The notes under the pieces were generated by a model, which saw only the letters and a program-made list of their open reading frames with translations, was not told the origin of the DNA and did no database searches. Position numbers and translations under genes: made by a program. From Candidatus Dormiibacterota bacterium (GTDB lineage: Bacteria; Chloroflexota; Dormibacteria; Dormibacterales; Dormibacteraceae), in assembly GCA_024280995.1 (NCBI GenBank), contig JAMXLM010000037.1, forward strand, positions 1 to 64,000: a stretch of DNA of 64,000 nt. The letters run 5' to 3'. Positions 45,226 to 54,913 of this stretch are shown here, in pieces; the stretch's first letter is position 1; every line of letters begins with the position of its first letter.

Positions 45226-46494
45226 TCAGGCGTCGAGCGCGTCGGCGATGATCTCCAGGCCGGTCGCGGCCTCCTCGGGGTCGAGGACCAGCGGCGGGCT
45301 GATCCGCACGGCGCGCGAGCCGGCGGTGAGTAGCAGCAGTCCGCGTTCGAACGCGGACTGAACGAGCTTCGCAGCGAGCTCGGGCGTCTTCAGCTCGAGG
45401 GCGAGCATGAGGCCGATCCCACGCACATCGGTCACGTCCTTGTGGCTCGCGGCGATCTCGCGCAGGCCGTCCTGCATCTGCGCGCCGACCTTCGCGGCGT
45501 TCTCCATGAGCCCGTCCTCGAGGAGGTCGAGCGTCGCAAGACCGGCTGCGCACGCGACCGGGTTGCCGCCGAACGTGCTGCCGTGCGATCCCGGCGGCCA
45601 GCTCATCTGCTCGGCGCGCGCGATGAAAGCGCCGAGCGGGAGGCCGGAGGCGATCCCCTTCGCCAGGCAGACGATATCCGGCTCTACGCCCCAGTGCTCG
45701 ACGGCGAGGAGGTGACCCGTGCGCCCCATGCCCGACTGCACCTCGTCGGCGACGAGCAGGATGCCGTGCTTCTTCGTCAGCTCGCGGAGTCTGGGCAGGA
45801 AATCGTCGGGCGGCACGAGGTATCCGCCCTCGCCCTGGATCGGCTCGACGAAAACCGCGGCAACGCTTTCCGGCGGCGCAACCGTATTGAAGAGCTCCTC
45901 GATCCGGTCGAGCGACTGGTCGGTGGTGATGTTGCGCGACGCGGTCGGGTAGGGCGCGTGGAACACCTGGGACAGGAGTGGGGCGAAGCGGCGGCGCTGG
46001 CTCGCCTTGGACGCGGTCAGCGAAAGCGCGCCGAAAGTGCGTCCGTGGAACGCGCCGATGAAGGCGATGTAACTCGGCCGGTTGGTCGTGTATCGCGCGA
46101 GCTTCATCGCGCCCTCGATGGCTTCGGCCCCCGAGTTGGTGAAGAAGACGCGCGCGGGAGTGCCGGGCAGGATCTTGCTCTCGAGCCGCTCGGCAAGCTC
46201 GATCTCGGGGCGGTAGTAGAAGTCGGTGCCGGACATGTGGATGAAGCGCTCGGCCTGGTCCTTGATGGCCTCGACGACTTTCGGGTGCGAGTGCCCCGTC
46301 GTGACGACGGCGATGCCGGCGGTGAAGTCGAGGAAGCGGTTGCCGTCGACGTCGGTCACCCAGCAGCCGCGCCCGTGATCCATGACGAACGGATAGGAGC
46401 GGGTGAAGCTCGGGGACATCGACTTGGCGTCGCGGGCGATGAGCTCCGCGGCCTTCGGCCCGGGGAGCGGGGTCTTGATCTCGGGCTTGGTCAC
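45226..46494 (-). CDS. Class III aminotransferase (GABA/acetylornithine type)
   Basis: FTNSGAEAIEGAMKLARYTT, LVADEVQSGMGRTG, CLAKGIASGLPLGA. Confidence 0.9.
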   Translation of the reverse strand: MTKPEIKTPLPGPKAAELIARDAKSMSPSFTRSYPFVMDHGRGCWVTDVDGNRFLDFTAGIAVVTTGHSHPKVVEAIKDQAERFIHMSGTDFYYRPEIELAERLESKILPGTPARVFFTNSGAEAIEGAMKLARYTTNRPSYIAFIGAFHGRTFGALSLTASKASQRRRFAPLLSQVFHAPYPTASRNITTDQSLDRIEELFNTVAPPESVAAVFVEPIQGEGGYLVPPDDFLPRLRELTKKHGILLVADEVQSGMGRTGHLLAVEHWGVEPDIVCLAKGIASGLPLGAFIARAEQMSWPPGSHGSTFGGNPVACAAGLATLDLLEDGLMENAAKVGAQMQDGLREIAASHKDVTDVRGIGLMLALELKTPELAAKLVQSAFERGLLLLTAGSRAVRISPPLVLDPEEAATGLEIIADALDA

Positions 46495-46508
46495 GGGCGG
46501 GAAGCATA

Positions 46509-47030
46509 ATGGTCGCGATGGCACGGACCAAAGCAAAACCACGCAACCCGGTGCGCTCGGCGACTCCGGAAGACCTGCGGCCGATCATGGGCATCTACAA
46601 CTGGGCGGTCAACCAGACCTTCGCCACCATCGACTCCGAACCGCTTGACGCCGAGGAGGCGCAGGAGTGGTGGGAGATGCACGGCCGGCGCTCCAAGCTG
46701 CTCGTGGCCACGGACGACACAGGAGTGATCGGGTGGGCGCGCCTCCTGCCGTGGAAGCAGCGGGGGTTCGACGTCGCCGAGTGCCTGGTCTACGTCGACC
46801 CGGTGCACCACGGCCAGGGCATCGGGGCGGCGCTGCTCACCGAGCTGACTCGCGAGGCGCGGGGCCTGGGCTACCTGACCGTGGTGGCCAGCGTGGCCAA
46901 GGACAACCGGGCCGGGCTGGCGCTGTTCACCAGGCAGGGTTTCGAGGTCGTGGGGACCATCCGCAACGCTGCACACAAGTTCGACCGGTGGATGGACATC
47001 ACGCTGGTACAGAAAGAGCTGGAGTCGTAA
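46509..47030 (+). CDS. GNAT family N-acetyltransferase (phosphinothricin-acetyltransferase-like)
   Basis: IMGIYNWAVNQTFATIDSEPL, VYVDPVHHGQGIGAALLTELTREARGLGY. Confidence 0.85.
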   Translation: MVAMARTKAKPRNPVRSATPEDLRPIMGIYNWAVNQTFATIDSEPLDAEEAQEWWEMHGRRSKLLVATDDTGVIGWARLLPWKQRGFDVAECLVYVDPVHHGQGIGAALLTELTREARGLGYLTVVASVAKDNRAGLALFTRQGFEVVGTIRNAAHKFDRWMDITLVQKELES

Positions 47031-47856
47031 GGGCCCCTCGCACCTGAGCGGCGACGACCCCGGGCCTCTGGTACACGTCTGCCGACGTGAACCGCAGCAA
47101 CCGGAAACCGGCACTCATGAGCAAGTTCTGCCGGCGGTCGTCGCTCACCAATCGCTCCCGATGGTTTCCGCCGTCGAATTCGATTACGAGCCTGGCCGCC
47201 CGATATAGGAGGTCGACCCGTGCGATGAAACGCCCACTGGAATCGTGGAGGTCTGCCTGAACCTCGGGCGCCGGAAGGCGCCCCGCGATCAACAGCCACC
47301 GCAAGCGTGTTTCCATCGGCGACTCCGCAGGGGCCGCCAAATGTGCGAGGCGCCGGAGCCTCGCCGCTCCCGGGCGCCTGTTGAAGTTCAGGTTCAGGTT
47401 CCCGCGCTTTCTCACAGCCATGTCCACCGCGATGAGGGCTTCGATTGCCGGTCGGCGCGCGCAGAGGTCGAGCAGAGTCCGTGCAAGCGTGGTGACATGC
47501 ATCCCGCGCACGGCGCAGATCTCGGAACTGTCGATGTCACATCGCCAGACCGCAACCCCTTGTCGCGATCTCAGTTCGCTCCGGGCTGGTACGGCGACCT
47601 CGACGGGATTCACCGCTTCGAGGTCCAGCCCATGAAGCCATGCGGCGGTCCGTCCCGCAAAAACCGCATCGGCCGGGAGGCTGCGCTTCCACGCCGACAC
47701 CAGCGACATCGGGTCGGGGGTGAAGCTCGCCAGGCAGTACATGCTTGCTCCAAGGCGTCGAAAACGCCGGCTCTTCAGCGAGCTCTGGGCCAGGCCTGCA
47801 GCGCGCGCTTCGGTCAGAGAGAACGGTTTTCGAGTCAGCTCGACCGGGATACGCAC
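46999..47856 (-). CDS. DUF559/AbiEi-like protein
   Basis: VLSAWKRSLPADAVFAGRTAAWLHGLDL; ARLVIEFDGGNHRERLVSDDRRQNLLMSAGFRLLRFTSADV. Confidence 0.75.
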   Translation of the reverse strand: MRIPVELTRKPFSLTEARAAGLAQSSLKSRRFRRLGASMYCLASFTPDPMSLVSAWKRSLPADAVFAGRTAAWLHGLDLEAVNPVEVAVPARSELRSRQGVAVWRCDIDSSEICAVRGMHVTTLARTLLDLCARRPAIEALIAVDMAVRKRGNLNLNFNRRPGAARLRRLAHLAAPAESPMETRLRWLLIAGRLPAPEVQADLHDSSGRFIARVDLLYRAARLVIEFDGGNHRERLVSDDRRQNLLMSAGFRLLRFTSADVYQRPGVVAAQVRGALTTPALSVPA

Positions 47857-47945
47857 GCGGAGACGATGCGCCGTCTTGCGCCGGGCGACAACCCTGCCTG
47901 TTAAGGGCAGCGGTACAGCTCCAGCTACAGCTACAGCTACAGTCC

Positions 47946-47963
47946 CCGATTCGTCCCAATCGG
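47946..47963. promoter_or_regulatory. Operator-like palindrome copy 1
   Basis: CCGATT-CGTCCC-AATCGG. Confidence 0.5.
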
Positions 47964-47987
47964 CGCAATAAGAGCGTCTCCCTTCGC

Positions 47988-48005
47988 CCGATTGGTACCA
48001 ATCGG
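47988..48005. promoter_or_regulatory. Operator-like palindrome copy 2
   Basis: CCGATTGGTACCAATCGG, perfect 18-bp palindrome. Confidence 0.5.
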
Positions 48006-48011
48006 CTGCTT

Positions 48012-49190
48012 CTAAGTCACGTAGGAAGGTGGGTAGACGGTTTTCATTACGCCCACCGCGGTCCACTGGCTCACCACCGCTGCCGCTCGCGTGTTCTGAC
48101 CTTCGTCCAGAGCGCCCGCTCCCGCGAACTTCACGCCCCCGCCGTTGATGCTGTCCCCGACCGGCACGTCGACGTTCAACGCCGCCGCGCGGATCGATTC
48201 CGACGACGGCGTGACGCCTGCGTTCGGCAGCACATCGTGGAACAGCGTCCAGCCACCGACAAAGCCGGCCACCGCGGGGATCTCCATCGAGCTGCTGCCG
48301 TAGGCGGCCTTCGCCTTCGCCAGCAAATCGCGGCCCGACGCCGACAGCGCGCCCGAGGTCACGTCGCCGTCCGGCTTGTCGGCCGCGTACACCCCGACCG
48401 ACCCGGACCCGAGCAGCTGGCTGAACGCCGGCATGCAGAACGCCGAGCTAGTGCCGATCGCGCCTTTGAACGTCACGTGCGCGGCCAGCAGCGCCCGCCA
48501 GATCGCCACCCCGTCATCGAGGTAGCTCACGTCCCACAGGAAGTCGGGCCGGTCCGCGGCGACGCGAGCGGCGATCGCGGTCGGGTCGTAAGCGGCGGGG
48601 TTGTACTCGACGACGTCGACCACGTCGATGCCGTCCTGCCTGGCCAGGGCCTCCTCGCCTCCGCCGACCGACCGGCCGTACACGTCGTTCACGCGAACCA
48701 CGACCGCGGTGGGGGCGATCACGTGGTCCTGCGGAACAAGCATGTCCCGCGTGAACGTCACGGCCATGCGGCCAAGCGAGCTGCCGGTCGCCACCGTGCG
48801 AAAGACGTATTTGCGCTGCGCGGTGATGGGGTCGGCGACCGCGCCCGTCTCCCAGTAGACCGTCTTCAGCTGTTCGGCGCGGGCAGATGCGGCGGCGGAA
48901 AGCGTCGAGCCGTACGTGCCGAGGATCGCCGGCACGTGGTACCTCGTGATGAGAGTGTCGACGGCGGCCACCGCCTGCTCCGGCGTCTGGGCATCGATGA
49001 CCTGCAGCCGGACGTTCGCGTGCGAGACCTTGAGCGACGCCTGCACGCCGGCAAGCTCTTCCCTACCACCGGGTGCCTGCGGCCCGCTCAGCGGATAGAT
49101 CGCGCCGAGCACCAGCTCGTGGCTGCTGGCCTGCGAAGCCTGACCGCACGCCGCAACCAGAAAAAGGACGAGCACCAGTCGCCGGATCAC
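48012..49190 (-). CDS. Branched-chain amino-acid-type ABC substrate-binding lipoprotein
   Basis: LVAACGQ lipobox; LVLGAIYPLSGPQAPGGREELAGVQASL. Confidence 0.8.
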   Translation of the reverse strand: MIRRLVLVLFLVAACGQASQASSHELVLGAIYPLSGPQAPGGREELAGVQASLKVSHANVRLQVIDAQTPEQAVAAVDTLITRYHVPAILGTYGSTLSAAASARAEQLKTVYWETGAVADPITAQRKYVFRTVATGSSLGRMAVTFTRDMLVPQDHVIAPTAVVVRVNDVYGRSVGGGEEALARQDGIDVVDVVEYNPAAYDPTAIAARVAADRPDFLWDVSYLDDGVAIWRALLAAHVTFKGAIGTSSAFCMPAFSQLLGSGSVGVYAADKPDGDVTSGALSASGRDLLAKAKAAYGSSSMEIPAVAGFVGGWTLFHDVLPNAGVTPSSESIRAAALNVDVPVGDSINGGGVKFAGAGALDEGQNTRAAAVVSQWTAVGVMKTVYPPSYVT

Positions 49191-49199
49191 CGGTTCAGG

Positions 49200-49610
49200 T
49201 TAAGCGGTGGCAGCACTCCCAAGCGCCGAACCCCGGGCCTCGGCCAGCTGGCGCTCAAGCTTCGGAGCGGGCGCGTACCCGTAGTTGATGTGCATGGCGT
49301 GGCCGTCGGCCGCCATCACGACCGTCGTCGGCAGCGTGTAGACCCGGAAGCGATCCGCGAGCGTGCGCTCCGAGACCGCATCCACCCTGTCGATCCGCAC
49401 GCCGCCGAGCTTTGCCAGCGCCGGCTCCTGGTGGGTCTTGCAGACGGTGCAGCTGTCACCGGTGAAATAGAGGATGTACGGGTCGGCGGCAGGCGCCCCC
49501 GCCGCGCCCGCCACCAAACGCCGCGCCCGCCAAGCCCGGAAGGTCTCCAGGCCGGCGGCGGCGAGCACCACTGCGCCCACCACCGCCAGAGCCCAGAGTT
49601 GCGCACTCAT
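49200..49610 (-). CDS. Thioredoxin-family protein
   Basis: YILYFTGDSCTVCKTHQEPALAKL...YTLPTTVVMAADG. Confidence 0.8.
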   Translation of the reverse strand: MSAQLWALAVVGAVVLAAAGLETFRAWRARRLVAGAAGAPAADPYILYFTGDSCTVCKTHQEPALAKLGGVRIDRVDAVSERTLADRFRVYTLPTTVVMAADGHAMHINYGYAPAPKLERQLAEARGSALGSAATA

Positions 49611-50086
49611 CAGAATGTCCCGCTCGTCTCCGACGATCGGGTGGCTCGTACGAGACCTCGCTTTTCCAGCTGAAAGAAAATCTGGCAGCCGAGGCAGTAA
49701 CCGAAGGCCAGGTTGACGAAAGCCAGGACGGCCACCAGCAACGCCAGCGCCAGCCCGACGACCGGCAGTGGGATCAGGAACACCGACGCCACCGCCAGGA
49801 ATACCCCGCCCAGTCCCTGGGCGAAGTTGTGGGGTTCAGGACGGTCTTCAACCGGCTGCGGTTTGACGATTCCGCGCGGCTTCAGGACCTGCAGGTAGAC
49901 CTGCTTGAACAGCGCCAGACCCGGTGCGAACGTGCCCAGCAAGAGCACGATCGCGAGCAGCGGGATCAGGACGAGAATCGGCCGCCACACCGCGCTGCCG
50001 ACGAACGCCACCAGCACGGTCGCGACGATCCCGGTCTGGTTGACCTTGAGCGCCGAGTGGTCGACGTATCGAACGACGGAGCTCAT
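49610..50086 (-). CDS. DUF4395-like membrane protein
   Basis: VDHSALKVNQTGIVATVLVAFV...FGYCLGCQIFFQL. Confidence 0.75.
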   Translation of the reverse strand: MSSVVRYVDHSALKVNQTGIVATVLVAFVGSAVWRPILVLIPLLAIVLLLGTFAPGLALFKQVYLQVLKPRGIVKPQPVEDRPEPHNFAQGLGGVFLAVASVFLIPLPVVGLALALLVAVLAFVNLAFGYCLGCQIFFQLEKRGLVRATRSSETSGTF

Positions 50087-50949
50087 TTCTCGATTGGCAC
50101 CCGAATCGAGCTTCCCCACTCGGTCCACGAGCCGTCGTAGTTCTTCACGTCCGGGTAACCGAGCAGTTCGTGCAGCACGAACCAGGTGTGCGCCGAGCGC
50201 TCGCCGATGCGGCAGTACGCGATCACCTCTTTGTTGGCGACCACGCCTTTGCCGCCGTAGATCTCGTGCAGCTCGTCGGCGGTCTTGAACGTGCCGTCCT
50301 CAGCGTTGACCGCGGTCGCCCAGGGGATGCTCGCCGCGGTGGGGATGTGCCCGCCGCGCTGGGCGCCCTCCTGCGGCAGATTCTCCGGCGCGAGGAGCTC
50401 GCCCGAGAACTCCTTCGGCGAACGAACGTCCACGAGAGCCGCCTTGCCGATCTTGTCGAGCACGTGCTCACGGAACGCACGGATCTTCTCGTTCTGCGAG
50501 CCGGCGAAGTGGTACGTGGTCGCGGCGTAGTCCGGCACGTCAGTCGCGTAAGCGCGTCCTTCCTTCTCCCACTTCACGCGGCCGCCGTCGACCAGCTGGA
50601 CCTTGTCGTGGCCGTAGTACTTCAGGGCCCAGTACGCGTAGGCCGCGAACCAGTTGTTGTTGTCGCCATACAGCACGATGGTCGTGTCGGGCGTGATGCC
50701 GCTCTTGCCGAGAAGCGCGGCCAGGGCCTCGCGTGAAGCGATGTCGCGAGCGACCTGGTCCTGCAAGTCGCGCTTCCAGTTCCAGCCGACGGCGCCCTCG
50801 ATGTGGCCCTTCTCGTAGTTGGTCGGGTCGACGTCGACCTCGACCAGTCGAAGGCCCGAGTCTTTCGCATGCTCGTTGATCCAATCGGTGGTTACGAGCG
50901 GCTTGGTCTGTGTTTGAGAGCTCAAATCCAATACCTCCAGGAAATGCAA
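50083..50949 (-). CDS. Thiosulfate sulfurtransferase (rhodanese)
   Basis: GAVGWNWKRDLQDQ, VLYGDNNNWFAAYAYW, EVIAYCRIGERSAHTWFVLHELLG. Confidence 0.9.
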   Translation of the reverse strand: MHFLEVLDLSSQTQTKPLVTTDWINEHAKDSGLRLVEVDVDPTNYEKGHIEGAVGWNWKRDLQDQVARDIASREALAALLGKSGITPDTTIVLYGDNNNWFAAYAYWALKYYGHDKVQLVDGGRVKWEKEGRAYATDVPDYAATTYHFAGSQNEKIRAFREHVLDKIGKAALVDVRSPKEFSGELLAPENLPQEGAQRGGHIPTAASIPWATAVNAEDGTFKTADELHEIYGGKGVVANKEVIAYCRIGERSAHTWFVLHELLGYPDVKNYDGSWTEWGSSIRVPIEK

Positions 50950-51125
50950 ATGACGTGTCGAACGGTTGCGGGAGAAACCGAGCGGTCGAGTGGGCGCGGC
51001 TGTGACGCCGCGAGCAAACGACCGGTGCTAGCTACAGAAGCAGGCCGGGATGTGGGTCAAACGCTGGGCAGGCCAGGCGAGGTCCTGCATAGGCGATCAA
51101 TTCTAGGAAACACCCGGCCGTAGCG

Positions 51126-51983
51126 GTGAATTCCCTGACAATTGCGAACGTGTCGCAAGTAGAGTTGTTCAAGTACCAGGCGCTGGGCAACGACTACCTG
51201 GTGATGGACCTGCCGGGGCCGCTTGACGAGATCGTGCCGCTGCTGCCGCGCATCTGCGACCGCCATTTCGGCGTCGGTTCCGACGGGCTGCTCGCCTTCG
51301 ACCCGCAGGCGATGACGGTGCGGATCTTCAACCCTGACCGCTCGGAGGCGCAGAAGAGCGGCAACGGCTTGCGAATCACCGCCGCCCATGCGGTCCTGGT
51401 GCACGGAGCCGGCGAAGCCTTCGAGCTGCGCACCGCGGACCGGCCCAACGCCGTGCGTGTGCTGAGCGTCGACGGCGCGGAGGTCGTCAGCGAGATCGAC
51501 ATCGGCCGCCCATCCTTCCGCGCCGCAGACCTGCCCGCGAACTTCGACGGCGAGCCCGAGCACGTCGACCTCGACACACCGGCCGGCCGCGCCGAAGCCG
51601 TGCTGGTTTCGGTCGGCAATCCGCACTGCGTGGTCTTCGGCGAGACGGTGACGAAGGAACGGTGCCTGGAGCTGGGGCCGCACCTGGAACGGCACCCCGC
51701 GTTTCCCGAGCGGACCAACGTGCAGCTCTGCGAGGTGGTCGATCGCACGCGCGTGCGCGCGGAGATCTGGGAGCGCGGTGCGGGCTACACGCTTGCGTCG
51801 GGCACAAGCGCGAGCGCGGTCGCGGCTGCGTGCATGCGAAGGGGACTGGTAGACGACAGCGTCATGGTCGAGATGCCTGGCGGAAATCTGTCCGTGCGGC
51901 GCGAGAGAAATGGCGACCTGGTTCAATCGGGTCCGGCGCGCCGAGTGTTCCGGGGGAGGATCGACCTGCTCGACTTCGCCTGA
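51126..51983 (+). CDS. DapF-family (diaminopimelate epimerase-like) protein without catalytic cysteines
   Basis: VELFKYQALGNDYLVMD, KSGNGLRITAAHAV, SVGNPHCVVF, ERGAGYTLASGTSASAVAAA. Confidence 0.85.
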   Translation: MNSLTIANVSQVELFKYQALGNDYLVMDLPGPLDEIVPLLPRICDRHFGVGSDGLLAFDPQAMTVRIFNPDRSEAQKSGNGLRITAAHAVLVHGAGEAFELRTADRPNAVRVLSVDGAEVVSEIDIGRPSFRAADLPANFDGEPEHVDLDTPAGRAEAVLVSVGNPHCVVFGETVTKERCLELGPHLERHPAFPERTNVQLCEVVDRTRVRAEIWERGAGYTLASGTSASAVAAACMRRGLVDDSVMVEMPGGNLSVRRERNGDLVQSGPARRVFRGRIDLLDFA

Positions 51984-51987
51984 CGAT

Positions 51988-54369
51988 CTAGCTCAGGGCG
52001 ACGTCGTCGACGAGCGTGTAGCTTGGGGTTGCCGGGTCACCGTCGTCATGGTTCACGAAAGTGATGGTCACGTAGCTCCCGGCGTGCGCCGACAGGTTGA
52101 CCGTGACCTTCGTCCACACAACGTTCTTCACACACACCGGCGTCTGCACGGTGGACACATCGCCCGTGACGCCGTCGAGCAATGTGGCCGTAAACCAATC
52201 GTTCTTGACCTTGTCCGCGCATACCGATCGGTACCAGAAGGTCAGCTTGCCGCCGGAGGCCGGAACGTCGAACGTCTGCCCCAGGGTGCTGGTCGAAGAG
52301 GCTGAGGCAGATCCGATCTGAGCGGCGAACGTGCCGGTGTGCGGCGCCGCGATGAAGTCCACGTCACCAGACCCCGTCCATCCAATCAAGCCGCTCTCGA
52401 ACCCGCCGTTCACGATGCCTTTCGGAACGACCGTCAGCGACAGGCTGGCCGAGTGCGTGTGGAAGCCGTTGGTACCTGTGACCGTGACCGTGTACACGCC
52501 GGGCGCAACACTGAATCCGGCGTTCAGCGTCATGATCGCGAGGCCGCCAGCCGAGATGGTGCTGTCGACGCTGGCGGTCGGGCCGCCCGGCGACACCGCC
52601 ACCGAGAGGGTGATCGGGCTTGGGCCCACGAGCGCCGTGGTCAGCACGTCGACTCGCGTCAGGTCGCCGTGCGCGAGCGTGGCCGATGACGGGTCGTACG
52701 CAATGGTGAAGTCTGGAATCGGCAGTACCTGCACGGTCACGTCGACATAGTGCGTGGCGACGCCCTCGGTCCCGACGACGCGGACTCCATACGTGCCAGG
52801 CGCCAGTGACGGCGCCGCGGTGATCGTCATCGTCGCCGCGCCACCGGCCATAACCGACGACGGGCTGAAGGACGCCGTGATGCCTGGGTCGTTGGTCAGG
52901 CTCGAGAGCGCGATCGTGCCCGTGCCGCCGACCGCGGTGGTGCTTACCGTGACTGCAGGCAGCGGGTTGCCCAGATACGCACCGACCGAGGTGCGGTCGA
53001 CCGAGATGGCGAAATCGCTGCCGATCCCCACGCCGTGAAGCGGGATGACAAGCGAGCCGCCTGGAACGTTGCCGGTGAACGTCAGCTGCCCGAAACGGTC
53101 GCCCGGGGCAGTTGGCCCGAACGTCACCAGGAACAAGCAGCTGCTGCCTGCCGCCAAGGGGTCGGGACCGGCGGGGCAGTCGCTGCTCGACACGGAGAAG
53201 TCGCCACTGACCGAGAGAGTCATGACGAGTGGACCCGTCCCGGAGCTGAGCACCGAGTAAATGGCCGGCTGGCTCGTCGCGCCCACGTCCACCGAACCGA
53301 ACTCACCGGCGGTCGTGTTCAGGGTCAGCTGCGGATTGCCCGCGGCGGTGACGATGCCAGGACCCAGCTCCCACGTGTCGGCATCGAATGTGTTCGGGTT
53401 CACGCCGGCGTTGAAACCACCGAAGAGCACCATGCGGCCGAGCGCGGAGTCGTAGACCATCGACTGGCCCGCTCGGACGCTTGGCGCCGCCGCCGTCCAA
53501 TCGCGCGCCCATTGAGAGCCGTCCCACTCCCACGTGTCGTTCTCCTCGCCAAGGCTGTACGGCTGGATGTGGTCTCCGCCGAAGAGGATCGTGCGGTCGC
53601 TCACCGGGTCGTACGCCATGGAATGCCAGAACCTCGCGTACGGCGAAACGCTGGGCGTCATCTGCGTCCAGCTCGCTCCGTCCCACTCCCACGTGTCGGC
53701 CATGCGCTGCCCGGCGTTTACATCGCGCCCGCCGAACAGCACGGTCTTGTTTCGAGTCGAGTCGAATGCCATCGCCGCGCCCTGACGAGGCGTCGGCGAG
53801 TTGGCCGGGCTGGCCTGCGTCCAGTTAGTCCCGTCGTACTCCCACGTCTCTGGCATGGCGATTCCAAACGGATTGAACTCGCCGAACACGACCATTCGAC
53901 CACGCGTTGAGTCGTAGGCCATCGCCGCCCAGACCATCGGTGGCGGGGACGTGGCGAGGACGCGTTTGGTCCATGTCGTTCCATCCCACTCCCACGTGTC
54001 CGAGCTCGTCGCAGTTGGTGTCGACCCACCGAAGAGCACCGAGACGTGTCGGGTGCTGTCGTAGGCCATCGCGGCTCCCGCAAGCACTGGCGGCGAGACG
54101 GGCGGCGATGGATTGGTCCACGTCGATCCGTCCCATTCCCAGGTGTCACCAAGGTTCGCGGCCCCGTTGGAGGAGCCTCCGAACACCACCATTCGATTGC
54201 GTAGCGAGTCGTAAGCACTCGCCGCAAACACACGAGCCGGCGGCGATGCGCTCGGCGCTTCCTGCTCCCAGTTGAGTGCCACAGCCGCGGCGGTCGCTGG
54301 TACCGGCCCCAGGACGGCCGCGCCGGCAATCGTGCCGACGATCGCCGCCCGCAGCCATGACATGCGCAT
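51988..54369 (-). CDS. Secreted Kelch-type beta-propeller with Ig-like repeats
   Basis: Repeated AYDS.R..MVVFGG...DTWEWDG..W motifs; C-terminal Ig-like and GFESGLIGWTGSG domains. Confidence 0.85.
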   Translation of the reverse strand: MRMSWLRAAIVGTIAGAAVLGPVPATAAAVALNWEQEAPSASPPARVFAASAYDSLRNRMVVFGGSSNGAANLGDTWEWDGSTWTNPSPPVSPPVLAGAAMAYDSTRHVSVLFGGSTPTATSSDTWEWDGTTWTKRVLATSPPPMVWAAMAYDSTRGRMVVFGEFNPFGIAMPETWEYDGTNWTQASPANSPTPRQGAAMAFDSTRNKTVLFGGRDVNAGQRMADTWEWDGASWTQMTPSVSPYARFWHSMAYDPVSDRTILFGGDHIQPYSLGEENDTWEWDGSQWARDWTAAAPSVRAGQSMVYDSALGRMVLFGGFNAGVNPNTFDADTWELGPGIVTAAGNPQLTLNTTAGEFGSVDVGATSQPAIYSVLSSGTGPLVMTLSVSGDFSVSSSDCPAGPDPLAAGSSCLFLVTFGPTAPGDRFGQLTFTGNVPGGSLVIPLHGVGIGSDFAISVDRTSVGAYLGNPLPAVTVSTTAVGGTGTIALSSLTNDPGITASFSPSSVMAGGAATMTITAAPSLAPGTYGVRVVGTEGVATHYVDVTVQVLPIPDFTIAYDPSSATLAHGDLTRVDVLTTALVGPSPITLSVAVSPGGPTASVDSTISAGGLAIMTLNAGFSVAPGVYTVTVTGTNGFHTHSASLSLTVVPKGIVNGGFESGLIGWTGSGDVDFIAAPHTGTFAAQIGSASASSTSTLGQTFDVPASGGKLTFWYRSVCADKVKNDWFTATLLDGVTGDVSTVQTPVCVKNVVWTKVTVNLSAHAGSYVTITFVNHDDGDPATPSYTLVDDVALS

Positions 54370-54391
54370 CGGGGCGCAGACCCTAACTCAG

Positions 54392-54913
54392 TTAAGTGGT
54401 CGTGTCAAGCGAATCATCGGAGTACCGAGAGAGGAGCGCTTCGACGCTCATCGCGACCTCGACCGGCCAGCGGGCCTTGGCGCGCTCGCGCAGGCCGCGC
54501 GGGTGATAGATCGCGTCGAGTCCGACCATGAAATACCGCTCGAGCCGGTTTCGGATCGACTTCTTCACCGACCGAACTTCAAAGCCAAGCACCGCCCCGG
54601 CCTCGCCCATCAGCGAAGTGCCCCGAATCGTCGTTACGCCGGCAAACTCGCCCGCCCGCACGCGCGCGGCAAGTGCGGACAGGTCCTCGCGAAGGACATG
54701 CACCGCCCGAAAGGTTGAGTAGCCGGGACTCTTGCGCATCGCCGCCAGCGCGTGACCGTCGAGGTGCAGCTCGAGGACGTCGCCGGCACGCCGGATCGCG
54801 AACAGCGACCCGCTGCGCACGGGCGTGGCCGGGTGCGTTCGTGAGTAGAACCGCTCCCACGCTGTCCACACCCACGGCACCGCGCGGAACGCGCGCCATC
54901 TCAGGTCGGCCAA
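54392..54913 (-). CDS. YkoP-like hypothetical protein
   Basis: LELHLDGHALAAMRKSPGYSTFRAVHVLREDLSALAARV. Confidence 0.5.
   Translation of the reverse strand: MADLRWRAFRAVPWVWTAWERFYSRTHPATPVRSGSLFAIRRAGDVLELHLDGHALAAMRKSPGYSTFRAVHVLREDLSALAARVRAGEFAGVTTIRGTSLMGEAGAVLGFEVRSVKKSIRNRLERYFMVGLDAIYHPRGLRERAKARWPVEVAMSVEALLSRYSDDSLDTTT

Noticed and set aside
45131-46594. 487-aa minus-strand ORF
   Set aside because: Arg-rich shadow of the class III aminotransferase in the adjacent frame
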